A model generated the notes under the pieces. The model saw only the letters and a program-made list of their open reading frames with translations. It made no database searches and had not been told where the DNA came from. This document shows positions 39,245 through 47,483 of a DNA stretch of 64,000 bases, piece after piece. The DNA comes from Sphingomonas carotinifaciens (GTDB lineage Bacteria > Pseudomonadota > Alphaproteobacteria > Sphingomonadales > Sphingomonadaceae), in the NCBI RefSeq assembly GCF_009789535.1, contig NZ_WSUT01000005.1, positions 2,107,501 to 2,171,500 on the forward strand, in the 5' to 3' direction. The position numbers and the translations under genes were made by a program. Position 1 is the first letter of the stretch; every line of letters begins with the position of its first letter.

Positions 39245-40681
39245 ATGGCCACCTATCCGCAGACCCTGTACGAAAAGATCTGGGCGTCGCATGTCGTGGA
39301 ACGGCGCGACGACGGCACCTGCCTGCTCTATATCGACCGTCACCTCGTCCATGAGGTGACGAGCCCGCAGGCGTTCGAGGGGCTGCGTGCCGCCGGGCGC
39401 CGGGTGCGGCGGCCCGAACTGACGCTGGCGGTGCCGGACCACAACCTGCCGACGACGCCGCGCACCGATGCCGCCGGGCGCCTGCTGCCGATCGCGGACC
39501 CGGAAAGTGCGCAGCAACTGGATGCGCTGCGCCGGAACACCGCCGAATTCGGCATCGACTATATCGATGCGACCGCCGCCGAGCAGGGCATCGTCCATGT
39601 CGTCGGGCCCGAACTGGGCTTCACCCTGCCGGGTACGACACTGGTGTGCGGGGACAGCCATACCTCCGCGCATGGGGCGCTGGGCGCGCTCGCCTTCGGG
39701 ATCGGCACGTCGGAGGTGGAGCATGTGCTCGCCACGCAGACGCTGCTGCTGTCCCCGTCGAAGACCATGGAAGTGCGCGTCGAGGGCACGCTGGGCTTCG
39801 GCGTGTCGGCCAAGGACGTGATCCTGGCGATCATCGGGCGGATCGGGGCGGCGGGCGGCACCGGCCATGTCATCGAATTCACCGGCAGCGTGATCCGCAG
39901 CCTGTCGGTCGAGGGGCGGCTGACGATCGCCAACATGTCGATCGAGGGGGGCGCGCGCGCCGGCCTGATCGCGCCGGACGAGACGACCTTTGCCTATCTC
40001 AAGGGGCGGCCGATGGCGCCCAAGGGCGCGGACTGGGACCGTGCGGTCGACTGGTGGCGCACGCTGCCGAGCGATGCGGGCGCGCGCTATGACCGCAGCG
40101 TGGTGCTGGACGCGACCGATATCGCCCCGGCGCTGACCTGGGGGACGAGCCCGGAGGATGTGGTGCCGATCACCGGGGTCGTGCCCGATCCCGACAGCTT
40201 TGCCGATCCGTCCAAACAGGCGGCGGCGCGCAAGTCGCTGGAATATATGGGGCTGACACCCGGCACGGCGATGCAGGATATCGGCGTGCAGCATGTCTTT
40301 ATCGGCAGTTGCACCAACAGCCGGATCGAGGATCTGCGCGCCGCCGCCTCGGTGGCGAACGGGCGGCACGTGGCGGACGGGGTGCGGGCGCTGGTGGTGC
40401 CCGGCTCGGGGCTGGTCAAGCGACAGGCGGAGGCCGAGGGGCTGGACCGCATCTTCGTGCAGGCCGGGTTCGAATGGCGCGAGCCGGGCTGTTCGATGTG
40501 CCTGGCGATGAATCCGGACAAGGTGCCGCCGGGCGAGCGCTGTGCCTCCACCTCCAACCGCAATTTTGTCGGTCGGCAGGGTCCCGGTGCGCGCACGCAT
40601 CTGGTATCGCCCGCGATGGCCGCCGCCGCGGCCGTCACCGGACGCCTTGCCGACGTCCGTGAATTGATGGGAGAAGTGTGA
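39245..40681 (+). CDS. leuC: 3-isopropylmalate dehydratase large subunit
   Basis: Isomerises isopropylmalate in leucine synthesis. The 478 aa aconitase-superfamily protein has [13 protein letters not shown] and the [4Fe-4S] cysteines in [11 protein letters not shown] and the CSMC pair. About 100 bases precede it without an obvious leader peptide rich in leucine codons. A 35-codon ORF overlaps its stop and separates it from leuD. leuA and leuB are not in the window. Confidence 0.97.
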   Translation: MATYPQTLYEKIWASHVVERRDDGTCLLYIDRHLVHEVTSPQAFEGLRAAGRRVRRPELTLAVPDHNLPTTPRTDAAGRLLPIADPESAQQLDALRRNTAEFGIDYIDATAAEQGIVHVVGPELGFTLPGTTLVCGDSHTSAHGALGALAFGIGTSEVEHVLATQTLLLSPSKTMEVRVEGTLGFGVSAKDVILAIIGRIGAAGGTGHVIEFTGSVIRSLSVEGRLTIANMSIEGGARAGLIAPDETTFAYLKGRPMAPKGADWDRAVDWWRTLPSDAGARYDRSVVLDATDIAPALTWGTSPEDVVPITGVVPDPDSFADPSKQAAARKSLEYMGLTPGTAMQDIGVQHVFIGSCTNSRIEDLRAAASVANGRHVADGVRALVVPGSGLVKRQAEAEGLDRIFVQAGFEWREPGCSMCLAMNPDKVPPGERCASTSNRNFVGRQGPGARTHLVSPAMAAAAAVTGRLADVRELMGEV

Positions 40682-40788
40682 TGAAGCGCGTTCTTGTTCT
40701 GCTGGTCGCCGGTGCCGTGGCCAGCGGCGTGGCCGCCTATACCGCCGGCGTGGCACGACCCTCGGCGAGCGTCGCCGCGAAGCGCTGA
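40681..40788 (+). CDS. 35-residue small protein between leuC and leuD
   Basis: The ORF begins with an ATG that overlaps the leuC stop (TGATG) and stops three bases before the leuD ATG. It encodes [20 protein letters not shown] followed by a short Ala/Ser/Arg tail: a single hydrophobic helix with a positive N-terminus, like a membrane-inserted or exported micropeptide. No family is recognised. It may simply maintain translational coupling between leuC and leuD. Confidence 0.55.
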   Translation: MKRVLVLLVAGAVASGVAAYTAGVARPSASVAAKR

Positions 40789-40791
40789 GCC

Positions 40792-41421
40792 ATGGAACCG
40801 GTCACTGCCGTGTCGGGCACCGCCTATCCCTGGGGTGCCAAGAACATCGACACCGACGTCATCATCCCGGCACACTGGCTGAAGACGATCACCCGCGCGG
40901 GCCTGGGCCGCGGCGCGTTCGAGACGGTGCGCGCGCAGCCGGGCAACATCTTCGACGATCCGCGCTATGCCGGTGCGCCGATCCTGATCGCCGGCGACAA
41001 TTTCGGGTGCGGGTCGAGCCGCGAACATGCCGCCTGGGCATTGGCGGACATGGGCGTGCGGGCGGTGATCGCACCGTCCTTCTCGGACATCTTCTCGGGC
41101 AACGCGTTCAAGAACGGCATCGTGCCCGTCGTCCTGCCGCAGGCGGCGATCGACCGGCTGGTCGAGGTGGCACGCGAGCAGCCGATCACCGTCGACCTGG
41201 AATCGATGACGGTGACCACGCCGTTCCAGGATCGCTTTCCCTTCGAACTGGATGCGTTCCGGCGCCGGTGCCTGATGGAAGGACTGGACGAGATCGGGCT
41301 GACGCTGGCACAGGATGAAGCCATTGGCCGGTTCGAAGGGACGATGGACGACCATCGCCCATGGATCGCCGGGAGGAGTGGCTATGCTGGCGTTGCTGTC
41401 GCGGAGTATCGGCGGACCTGA
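40792..41421 (+). CDS. leuD: 3-isopropylmalate dehydratase small subunit
   Basis: A 209 aa swivelling-domain subunit that completes the LeuC active site. [34 protein letters not shown] and [19 protein letters not shown] are diagnostic. Its last 12 or so codons overlap the start of the next gene, including that gene's ribosome binding site at 41371-41378. Confidence 0.96.
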   Translation: MEPVTAVSGTAYPWGAKNIDTDVIIPAHWLKTITRAGLGRGAFETVRAQPGNIFDDPRYAGAPILIAGDNFGCGSSREHAAWALADMGVRAVIAPSFSDIFSGNAFKNGIVPVVLPQAAIDRLVEVAREQPITVDLESMTVTTPFQDRFPFELDAFRRRCLMEGLDEIGLTLAQDEAIGRFEGTMDDHRPWIAGRSGYAGVAVAEYRRT

Positions 41422-42382
41422 CACGCTGGAGCTGGCGGACCTGCCCGACCCGGTGGCCGGGCGCGGCCAGGTGGTGGTGCGTATCCATGCCTGCGCGATC
41501 AACTATCCGGATGTCCTGATCATCGAGGACAGGTACCAGATCAAGCCGCCGCGCCCCTTCGCGCCGGGCGGCGAGATTTCCGGTGTGATCGAGTCGGTCG
41601 GCGAGGGCGTCGAGGGCTGGACGGTCGGCGACCGGGTGCTGGCGGTGACCGGGTTCGGCGGCCTGGCGGAGCGGGTGGTGGTGGATGCGCCGCGGCTGTT
41701 CGCGCTGCCGGCGGAGCGCGATTTCGCCGAGGGCGCGGCGTTGCTGCTGACCTATGCCACCGTCATCCATGCGCTGGTCGATCGCGGACGACTGCGCGAG
41801 GGGCAGACGCTGCTGGTGCTGGGTGCGGCCGGTGGCGTCGGGCTGGCGGCGATCGAACTGGGCAAGGCACTTGGGGCGCGGGTGATCGCCGCGGTATCTT
41901 CGGAGGAAAAGGCCCGGGTGGCCCGGTCGGCGGGCGCGGACGACACGCTGGTCTATGGCCGGGCGCCGTTTGACAAGGACCAGTCACGCGCACTCGCCGA
42001 TGCGTTCAAGGCGGCGACGGGCGGACACGGCGCGGATGTGATCCTGGACCCGGTCGGCGGCGATTATGCCGAGCCGGCGTTGCGTGCCATCGCCTGGGAA
42101 GGGCGCTATCTGGTGGTCGGCTTCCCGGCGGGTATTCCGCGCCTGCCGCTGAACCTGACGCTGCTGAAAAGCTGTGACGTGTGCGGCGTGTTCTGGGGCG
42201 CGTTCGCGGCGCGCGATCCGGAGGCCAACCGGTCGCATGTGGCGACGTTGATGGCTTTATGGGCGGAAGGTAGAATCGCGCCGCGGGTGACCGAGCGGTT
42301 CGCGCTGGAGGATGGCGGGCGGGCGATCGCCCGGTTGGCGGCGCGTGGCGCGACGGGAAAGCTGGTCGTCGAACTGGCCTGA
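41384..42382 (+). CDS. NADPH:quinone oxidoreductase-family enzyme
   Basis: A 332 aa zinc-free MDR enzyme: GroES-like domain ([21 protein letters not shown]) and Rossmann motif [20 protein letters not shown] at about 142-161. The start is six bases after GGGAGGAG and lies inside leuD, 38 bases before its stop. The overlap suggests stable co-expression with leuD, but no link to leucine synthesis is known. Confidence 0.9.
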   Translation: MLALLSRSIGGPDTLELADLPDPVAGRGQVVVRIHACAINYPDVLIIEDRYQIKPPRPFAPGGEISGVIESVGEGVEGWTVGDRVLAVTGFGGLAERVVVDAPRLFALPAERDFAEGAALLLTYATVIHALVDRGRLREGQTLLVLGAAGGVGLAAIELGKALGARVIAAVSSEEKARVARSAGADDTLVYGRAPFDKDQSRALADAFKAATGGHGADVILDPVGGDYAEPALRAIAWEGRYLVVGFPAGIPRLPLNLTLLKSCDVCGVFWGAFAARDPEANRSHVATLMALWAEGRIAPRVTERFALEDGGRAIARLAARGATGKLVVELA

Positions 42383-42398
42383 CGCGGCCGCAAGTGGC

Positions 42399-42530
42399 TC
42401 AGGCGACGGCAAGCACCAGGGCGACGATCGCGGCCCATAATGCCAGCGAGATCAGCGCCCCGAAGGCAAAGCCCACCATGACCGGCGGCGAGTGGTTGAG
42501 CGCGGGCGCGGGGCCGAAATGGCGGGTCAT
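42399..42530 (-). CDS. small membrane protein (43 aa)
   Basis: Found by direct translation; no family recognised. It starts MTRHFGPAPALNHSPPVMVG behind a good AAGGAG and has one long hydrophobic helix (about 20-42: GFAFGALISLALWAAIVALV). It is convergent with the quinone oxidoreductase gene. The short, Pro/His-containing N-terminus before the helix suggests a single-pass membrane micropeptide. Confidence 0.65.
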   Translation of the reverse strand: MTRHFGPAPALNHSPPVMVGFAFGALISLALWAAIVALVLAVA

Positions 42531-42695
42531 GGTCTCTCTCCTTTGGTGTCGTTATGGACATCCCGTATCTAACATACCGGTGAAATGGACCTTGGTTCCA
42601 CCCTTCGTCGCATCGCCCGCGCCCGCGCATGGCAGGCGTTGCGTCCGGCCCCTGTGCCCCCTATCTCGCCGGTAGAGTGAAAAGGGGACCGCCGC

Positions 42696-43019
42696 ATGAC
42701 CATGTTCGACGACCGTGAGCGCGCCGAGGAGGCGAAGTTCGCGCGGGATCAGGAAATGCTGTTCCGCATTACCGCCCGCCGCAATCGCTTGGTCGCGCAA
42801 TGGGCGGCGAAGCAGATGCAACTGACCCCGGCGGAAACCGACGCCTATGCCAAGGCGGTCGTGCAGGCCGATTTCGAGGAAGCCGGCGACGAGGACGTGA
42901 TCCGCAAGCTGGTCGGCGACCTGACCGCGGCGGGGGTGGAAGCCGACGAGCCCACCGTGCGCCGGGCCCTTGAGGAACAGGCGGTGGAAGCCCGCCGCCA
43001 ATTGATGGAAAGCCGCTGA
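42696..43019 (+). CDS. DUF1476 protein, F1-ATPase inhibitor subunit zeta-like
   Basis: A 107 aa helical protein: MTMFDDRERAEEAKFARDQEM, then ARRNRLVAQWAAKQM. In Paracoccus this family (subunit zeta) inhibits ATP hydrolysis by F1-ATPase through its N-terminal segment, which is conserved here. Charged and without membrane helices, as expected for a soluble cytoplasmic regulator. bolA follows three bases later, forming a plausible operon with glutaredoxin. Confidence 0.9.
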   Translation: MTMFDDRERAEEAKFARDQEMLFRITARRNRLVAQWAAKQMQLTPAETDAYAKAVVQADFEEAGDEDVIRKLVGDLTAAGVEADEPTVRRALEEQAVEARRQLMESR

Positions 43020-43022
43020 ACC

Positions 43023-43259
43023 ATGCCGATGGCCGCAGACGATATCGCCACGCTGATCCGCGCCGGCATTCCCGATGCCGAGGTGGAGATCACCGACCTG
43101 GCCGGTGACGGCGATCATTATGCTGCGCGAGTGACCGCGGCCAGCTTTGCAGGCATGAACCGCGTCCAGCGTACCCGCGCGGTCTATGCCGCGCTGGGCG
43201 ACCGCATGGGCGGCGAACTCCACGCGCTCCAACTTACCACTGCACTCCCCCAAGGATGA
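43023..43259 (+). CDS. BolA/IbaG-family protein
   Basis: A 78 aa BolA-fold protein. VEITDLAGDGDHYAARVTAASFAGMNRVQRTRAVYAALG covers the core, where the His in GDHYA and a second His near the end (ELHAL) are the usual partners for a shared [2Fe-2S] cluster with a CGFS glutaredoxin. The next gene encodes exactly such a glutaredoxin, overlapping at the stop. Confidence 0.93.
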   Translation: MPMAADDIATLIRAGIPDAEVEITDLAGDGDHYAARVTAASFAGMNRVQRTRAVYAALGDRMGGELHALQLTTALPQG

Positions 43260-43264
43260 TCGAC

Positions 43265-43591
43265 ATGACCGACGACACCCAGGCCCGCATCGACGCGCTG
43301 GTCAAGCAGAACCCCGTGGTGCTGTTCATGAAGGGCAGCCCGCTGTTTCCGCAGTGCGGATTTTCCAGCCGCGCAATCGCGATCCTCAACCACCTGAACG
43401 TCGAATTCGAAAGCGTCGACGTGTTGCAGGACCAGGGCATCCGGCAGGGGATCAAGACCTATTCGGACTGGCCGACCATCCCGCAGCTTTACGTCAACGG
43501 CGAGTTCGTCGGCGGATCGGACATCATGATGGAGATGTACGAGAGCGGCGAGCTGGCGCAGTTGTTCGAAGGCTCCGACGCCGCGAACTGA
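43265..43591 (+). CDS. grxD: monothiol glutaredoxin, CGFS type
   Basis: A 108 aa glutaredoxin that binds and transfers a [2Fe-2S] cluster using glutathione. The active site CGFS begins at C31, preceded by FMKGSP and followed by WPTIPQLYVNGEFVGGSDIM. The ATG used has AAGGA eight bases upstream; another ATG nine bases earlier overlaps the bolA stop. The bolA-grxD pair points to iron-sulfur assembly or iron sensing. Confidence 0.95.
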   Translation: MTDDTQARIDALVKQNPVVLFMKGSPLFPQCGFSSRAIAILNHLNVEFESVDVLQDQGIRQGIKTYSDWPTIPQLYVNGEFVGGSDIMMEMYESGELAQLFEGSDAAN

Positions 43592-43645
43592 CGATGAACG
43601 GGGCGGGTGCCGATGGCATCCGCCCTTTGCTTTCGGGGGCAAAGG

Positions 43646-43792
43646 ATGACCGAGCTTCCACCCCGGCCGGCCTGCGAGGACGACCGCCGCGCACGCGAAG
43701 CGCTGCTGGCGGCACTGCGCGCGGTGCGTGACGATCGCAAGGCGCTGGACGCCTGGCGGAACCGCGGCAAGGAGTGCCGTATCCTACGATAG
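43646..43792 (+). CDS. small hypothetical protein (48 aa)
   Basis: MTELPPRPACEDDRRAREALL, continuing with charged helix (ALRAVRDDRKALDAWRNRGKE). It has an amphipathic helix and no membrane segment. AAAGG is immediately before the ATG, too close for an ideal ribosome site; the frame is open to an ATG at 43607. Function unknown. Confidence 0.4.
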   Translation: MTELPPRPACEDDRRAREALLAALRAVRDDRKALDAWRNRGKECRILR

Positions 43793-43833
43793 GATAGCGA
43801 CCGGAGCATCCGGGCTGTGGCCGCCGCCCGGCA

Positions 43834-43872
43834 TTGACTACGCTCGTAATCGGTGTGATTACATGCGTAGTC
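43834..43872 (+). promoter_or_regulatory. promoter overlapped by a long palindrome, likely BlaI-type operator
   Basis: TTGACT (43834-43839) and GATTAC (43857-43862) are 17 bases apart. The palindrome spans 43836-43872: GACTACGC, two bases, GTAATC, five bases, GATTAC, two bases, GCGTAGTC, with 14 of 16 arm positions paired. Both -35 and -10 elements lie inside it. The operon's first gene, which starts 17 bases later, encodes a BlaI/MecI-type repressor, so autorepression is the natural reading. Confidence 0.75.
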
Positions 43873-43889
43873 GATGAGAGGAGCGAGTC

Positions 43890-44258
43890 GTGGTCGAGCG
43901 CATCAGCGATGCCGAACATGCGGTGATGGAGGTGCTGTGGGACGACGCGCCGCTCACCGCGCAGGACGTGGCCGAACGGGTGGACCCCGACCGTGGCTGG
44001 AGCGCCAACACCGTCAAGACGCTGCTCGGCCGGCTGCTCGCCAAGAAGGCGATCGTCCATGAGGAGGATGGTCGCCGTTACCTGTATCGGCCAGCGGTGG
44101 CGCGTGGCGACTATGTCGAGGGCGAGTCGCGGCGGCTGATCGACCGGCTGTTCGGCGGCCGCCTAACCCCACTGGTCGCGCATCTGGCCGAGCGCGATGC
44201 ACTCAGCGCGGACGACATCGCCGAGATCGAAGCCCTGTTGAAGGAGCTGAAGTCATGA
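43890..44258 (+). CDS. BlaI/MecI/CopY-family transcriptional repressor
   Basis: A 122 aa winged-helix repressor: ERISDAEHAVMEVLWDDAPLTAQDVAE, then WSANTVKTLLGRLLAKKAIVHEEDGRRYLY (recognition helix and wing). The C-terminal dimerisation region FGGRLTPLVAHLAERDALSADD has the place where a paired metalloprotease cuts in BlaI. GTG start six bases after GAGGAG. It overlaps the M56 protease gene by ATGA. Confidence 0.94.
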   Translation: MVERISDAEHAVMEVLWDDAPLTAQDVAERVDPDRGWSANTVKTLLGRLLAKKAIVHEEDGRRYLYRPAVARGDYVEGESRRLIDRLFGGRLTPLVAHLAERDALSADDIAEIEALLKELKS

Positions 44259-45856
44259 TCGCCTGGATCGTCGAAGCCCTGATCGCCTCCACCCTGTTGA
44301 TGGCGATGGTGTTGATGGTGCGTCGGCCGGTGCGCCGCGTATTCGGGCCGCAGATCGCCTATGCGCTGTGGGCGCTGCCCGCGCTGCGGCTGATGCTCCC
44401 GCCATTGCCCGCCGAATGGCGCAGTCATGTCGCCATGCCGATCAGCCGCGCGAGCGAGGCGGTGAGCGGACTGGTGCTGCCGGTCAGCGAGGCGACGCCG
44501 GTCGCGACGGCGGCGATCAGTGCGCCCGAGGCGGCGGCCGTGCCGTGGACGCTGATCCTGTGGGGTGGCTGGGCGCTGGGCGCGGCGGCATTCTTCCTGG
44601 TGCACCTGATGCGGCATCGCCGCTTCTGCCGCCGCCTGCTGGGCGATGCGCGGATGGTGGACGAGGTGGACGGCGTGCGCGTGATCGAGAGCGCGGGGGC
44701 CTCCGGGCCGCTGGCGTTCGGGGTCGGACGCCGCTTTGTGGCGTTCCCGCGCGATTTTGCCGAGCGGTACGACGCCGATGAGCGCGAACTGGCGCTGGCG
44801 CACGAACTGGGCCATCATCAGCGCGGCGATCTGGCGGCGAACTGGGTCGCGCTGGGCGTGCTGGCGATGCACTGGTTCAATCCGCTGGCGTGGCGGGCGT
44901 TTCGCGCCTTTCGCTGCGATCAGGAACTGGCCAACGACGCACTCGTGCTGGCCGGGCGCAGCCGCGCGGATCGTCACATCTATGCCTGTGCCATTGTGAA
45001 GGCGGCGCATGGCGGTGCGATCTCGGCGGCATGCCACCTGCATACGATCAGCGACCTGAAGGGGCGGCTGAAGATGCTGTCGAACACGCGCCTGTCGCGC
45101 ACGCGGTTGATGACGGGGGCCGCGGCGGTGGTGGGCGTCGTCACCACCGGGTTGTTGGTGACCGCATCGGGAACGCAGGCCGCCGCCGCCGTGACCCGCC
45201 GGATCGAGGCGGCGACCGGCGTCACGCTGACGACGATCGACCGTGCACCCGCGATCGCGGCGCCGGCAACGGTGCCGACCCCGCCGCCGGTTCCCTCGGT
45301 CAGGCAGGGCCGGACGCATGTCGTGATCGTCAAGAACGGCAAGCGCACGGAATATGAGGGCAAGGCGGCCGAAGACTATCTGGCAAAGCATCCGGCCCCG
45401 GTCCCGCCCGTGCCGCCGGCCATTGCCGTCATGCCAGCGGTGCCGGCCGTGCCGACCACGCCATCCATGGCCCATCTGGCGAACCCGCCGATGCCGCCAA
45501 TGCCCGCGATGCCGCCGATGCCGAACGTTCCCCAGGTGGTCGAGCGGAACTGCGGCCCAGGCATGGGCGGATCGCGCCGCGAGATGGTGATCCAGTCGTC
45601 CAAGGGCGGCAAGCGCACGATGGTGGTCTGCACCAACCGCATCGAGGCGGCCGCCGCCGAGGGGGCGCGGGTTGCCGCCAAGAGCAAGGCGATCCGTGCC
45701 CAGGCGATGGCCAGTGCGCTCGCCAGCCTGGACACCGCGCGCGCCAGCATCCGTGCCCAGCGCGACATGAGCAGCGAGCAGCGGCGCGCGGCACTCGCCG
45801 GGATCGACGAGGCGATGGTCGAGATGCGCAGCGAGATGGCGTCCAACGACGAGTGA
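44255..45856 (+). CDS. M56-family membrane metalloprotease (BlaR1-like, no penicillin-sensor domain)
   Basis: A 533 aa protein with N-terminal membrane helices (about 3-22, 34-50, 97-117) and the zinc motif HELGHH (H183, E184, H187) with E224 as likely third ligand (CDQELAND). A further hydrophobic segment is at about 286-305 (ATGLL region). After it comes a Pro/Met-rich stretch (about 410-430), and the end is a charged helix. BlaR1 and MecR1 carry a penicillin-binding sensor domain here, with STxK; none is visible, so the signal sensed is unknown. It probably cleaves or inactivates the neighbouring repressor. Confidence 0.88.
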   Translation: MIAWIVEALIASTLLMAMVLMVRRPVRRVFGPQIAYALWALPALRLMLPPLPAEWRSHVAMPISRASEAVSGLVLPVSEATPVATAAISAPEAAAVPWTLILWGGWALGAAAFFLVHLMRHRRFCRRLLGDARMVDEVDGVRVIESAGASGPLAFGVGRRFVAFPRDFAERYDADERELALAHELGHHQRGDLAANWVALGVLAMHWFNPLAWRAFRAFRCDQELANDALVLAGRSRADRHIYACAIVKAAHGGAISAACHLHTISDLKGRLKMLSNTRLSRTRLMTGAAAVVGVVTTGLLVTASGTQAAAAVTRRIEAATGVTLTTIDRAPAIAAPATVPTPPPVPSVRQGRTHVVIVKNGKRTEYEGKAAEDYLAKHPAPVPPVPPAIAVMPAVPAVPTTPSMAHLANPPMPPMPAMPPMPNVPQVVERNCGPGMGGSRREMVIQSSKGGKRTMVVCTNRIEAAAAEGARVAAKSKAIRAQAMASALASLDTARASIRAQRDMSSEQRRAALAGIDEAMVEMRSEMASNDE

Positions 45857-46773
45857 GCGCGGCACCGGAGGCGGCGGACTTGCGTCCGGCGCCTCCGCTT
45901 GCCACATCGCCGGGCATGGCAGAGCATCCGACCGGCCTCCCGATCCAGCTCGAGCCGCTGGTCACGCGCATATTGGCGCCCAATCCGTCCGCCTTCACGC
46001 ATACGGGCACGCAGGTGCATCTCGTCGGCAGCGAGGATCTGGCGGTGATCGATCCCGGACCGGACGATCCCGAACATCTGGACGCGCTGGTGGCGGCGAT
46101 CGGCGGGCGGCGGGTGGTGGCGATCGTCATCACCCATCACCACCGCGACCATAGTCCGGCGAGCCGGCCGCTGGCGGCGATCACCGGCGCCCCGATCGTC
46201 GGGGCGGCCCCCTTCGGGCCGAGCGATGCCGGCGCACGATCGGATGCGGCGTTCGATGCGGACTATGTGCCCGACCGGGTGTTGGGCGAGGGCGAGCGGG
46301 TCGGGGGCACCGGATGGACGCTGGAGGCGGTGGCGACGCCGGGGCACACCTCCAACCATCTGGCATTCGCCCTGATCGAGACGGGCGCCTTGTTTTCGGG
46401 CGATCACGTCATGGGATGGTCGACCACCATCGTCTCGCCGCCCGATGGCGACATGACCGCCTATATGGCCAGCCTGGAAAAGCTGATGGAGCGGGGCGAC
46501 CGCATCTATTATCCGGGGCACGGCGAAGCGGTGGAAAATCCGCGGCGGCTGGTCCGCGGCATGCTGGGCCATCGCCGGGCGCGCGAGGGGCAGATATTGC
46601 GGCTGCTGCGCGCCGGGGGGCACGAGGTGCCCGCGATGGTCGCGCGGATGTATGCAGGGCTGGACCGCAAGCTGTGGCCGGCGGCGGCGCGTTCGGTGCT
46701 GGCGCATCTGTATGATCTGCGAGGCCGCGGACTGGTAAGGGAGGAAGGCGAGACGTGGACGATCGCAGCGTGA
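45853..46773 (+). CDS. MBL-fold metallohydrolase (LACTB2-like)
   Basis: A 306 aa beta-lactamase-fold hydrolase. The zinc site is THHHRDHSPAS, with later ligands in ATPGHTSNHLAF, SGDHVMG and YYPGHG. A C-terminal winged helix-like extension (ILRLLRAGGHEVPAMVARMYAG) matches LACTB2/RNase Z-like family proteins rather than classical beta-lactamases. GTG start overlaps the protease stop (GTGA). Being in a BlaI operon does not by itself make it a beta-lactamase. Confidence 0.88.
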   Translation: MSAAPEAADLRPAPPLATSPGMAEHPTGLPIQLEPLVTRILAPNPSAFTHTGTQVHLVGSEDLAVIDPGPDDPEHLDALVAAIGGRRVVAIVITHHHRDHSPASRPLAAITGAPIVGAAPFGPSDAGARSDAAFDADYVPDRVLGEGERVGGTGWTLEAVATPGHTSNHLAFALIETGALFSGDHVMGWSTTIVSPPDGDMTAYMASLEKLMERGDRIYYPGHGEAVENPRRLVRGMLGHRRAREGQILRLLRAGGHEVPAMVARMYAGLDRKLWPAAARSVLAHLYDLRGRGLVREEGETWTIAA

Positions 46774-47483
46774 GTGCGACCCCGGCGCGGGGCGGGGGCA
46801 TTGCCGCGTTTCTGGCCAAGGCGGCGGGCGTGGTCGTCATTTTGGTGCTGGCGGTGCTGATCGCGATGTGGGGCATTCAGCGTTACGTGACCGAGCGCCT
46901 GACCCCCGACCCGGTGACGATCGCGCGGGCCAGCCTGGAGGGAATGCGCGAGCAGAACCGGCTATCCGCCTTTGCCGCGCGCTATGTCGCGGTGGTGACG
47001 TCGCAGCAGGCGCAATACGGCTTTTCGACGGAAAAGACGCTGATCATGCCGGGCACCGTCCGCTATGAGGTCGATCTGGGCAAGTTGCAGCAGCGCGATG
47101 TGGCGTGGGACGCGAATACGCGCACCCTGTCGGTGACGCTGCCGCCGGTCGAGATCGACGGGCCGCAGGTCGAGCTGGGCGCGATCAAGGAATATGGATC
47201 GGGGGGCCTGCTCACCACCTTTACCGACGCCGAGAAGCGGCTGGATGCGGCGAACCGCAAGGCGGGGCTGGCCGAACTGGTGCGGCAGGCACGCGACGCG
47301 ACGCCGATGCGGCTGGCGCGGGACTCGACGCGGCGGGCGGTGGAGCGCAGCTTTGCGATGCCGCTGCGCGCGGCGGGCGTCGATGCGCAGGTGAAGGTAC
47401 GCTTCGCCGACGAGCCGACGCCGTCGACCGAACGCTGGGACACCTCGCGTTCCGTGGAAGAGGTGCTAGGGAACGCATCATGA
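46755..47483 (+). CDS. DUF4230 membrane-anchored protein
   Basis: A 242 aa protein with a single N-terminal helix (AGVVVILVLAVLIAMWGIQ, about 24-42) and a probable periplasmic beta-rich domain with YAVVTSQQAQYG-like and TLIMPGTVRYEVDL strands, matching the DUF4230 pattern. Function unknown. It starts inside the MBL gene (19 bp overlap) and its stop overlaps the nadA ATG, so all five operon genes appear translationally coupled. Confidence 0.78.
   Translation: MDDRSVSATPARGGGIAAFLAKAAGVVVILVLAVLIAMWGIQRYVTERLTPDPVTIARASLEGMREQNRLSAFAARYVAVVTSQQAQYGFSTEKTLIMPGTVRYEVDLGKLQQRDVAWDANTRTLSVTLPPVEIDGPQVELGAIKEYGSGGLLTTFTDAEKRLDAANRKAGLAELVRQARDATPMRLARDSTRRAVERSFAMPLRAAGVDAQVKVRFADEPTPSTERWDTSRSVEEVLGNAS

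Noticed and set aside
44111..45907. Minus-strand 598-codon frame opposite the M56 protease
   Set aside because: Low-complexity His/Gly/Arg-rich translation without motifs; the plus-strand protease is well supported.
45853..46773. MBL-fold gene as a beta-lactamase induced by BlaI
   Set aside because: There is no secretion signal, and the C-terminal extension matches LACTB2-like hydrolases, not class B beta-lactamases.
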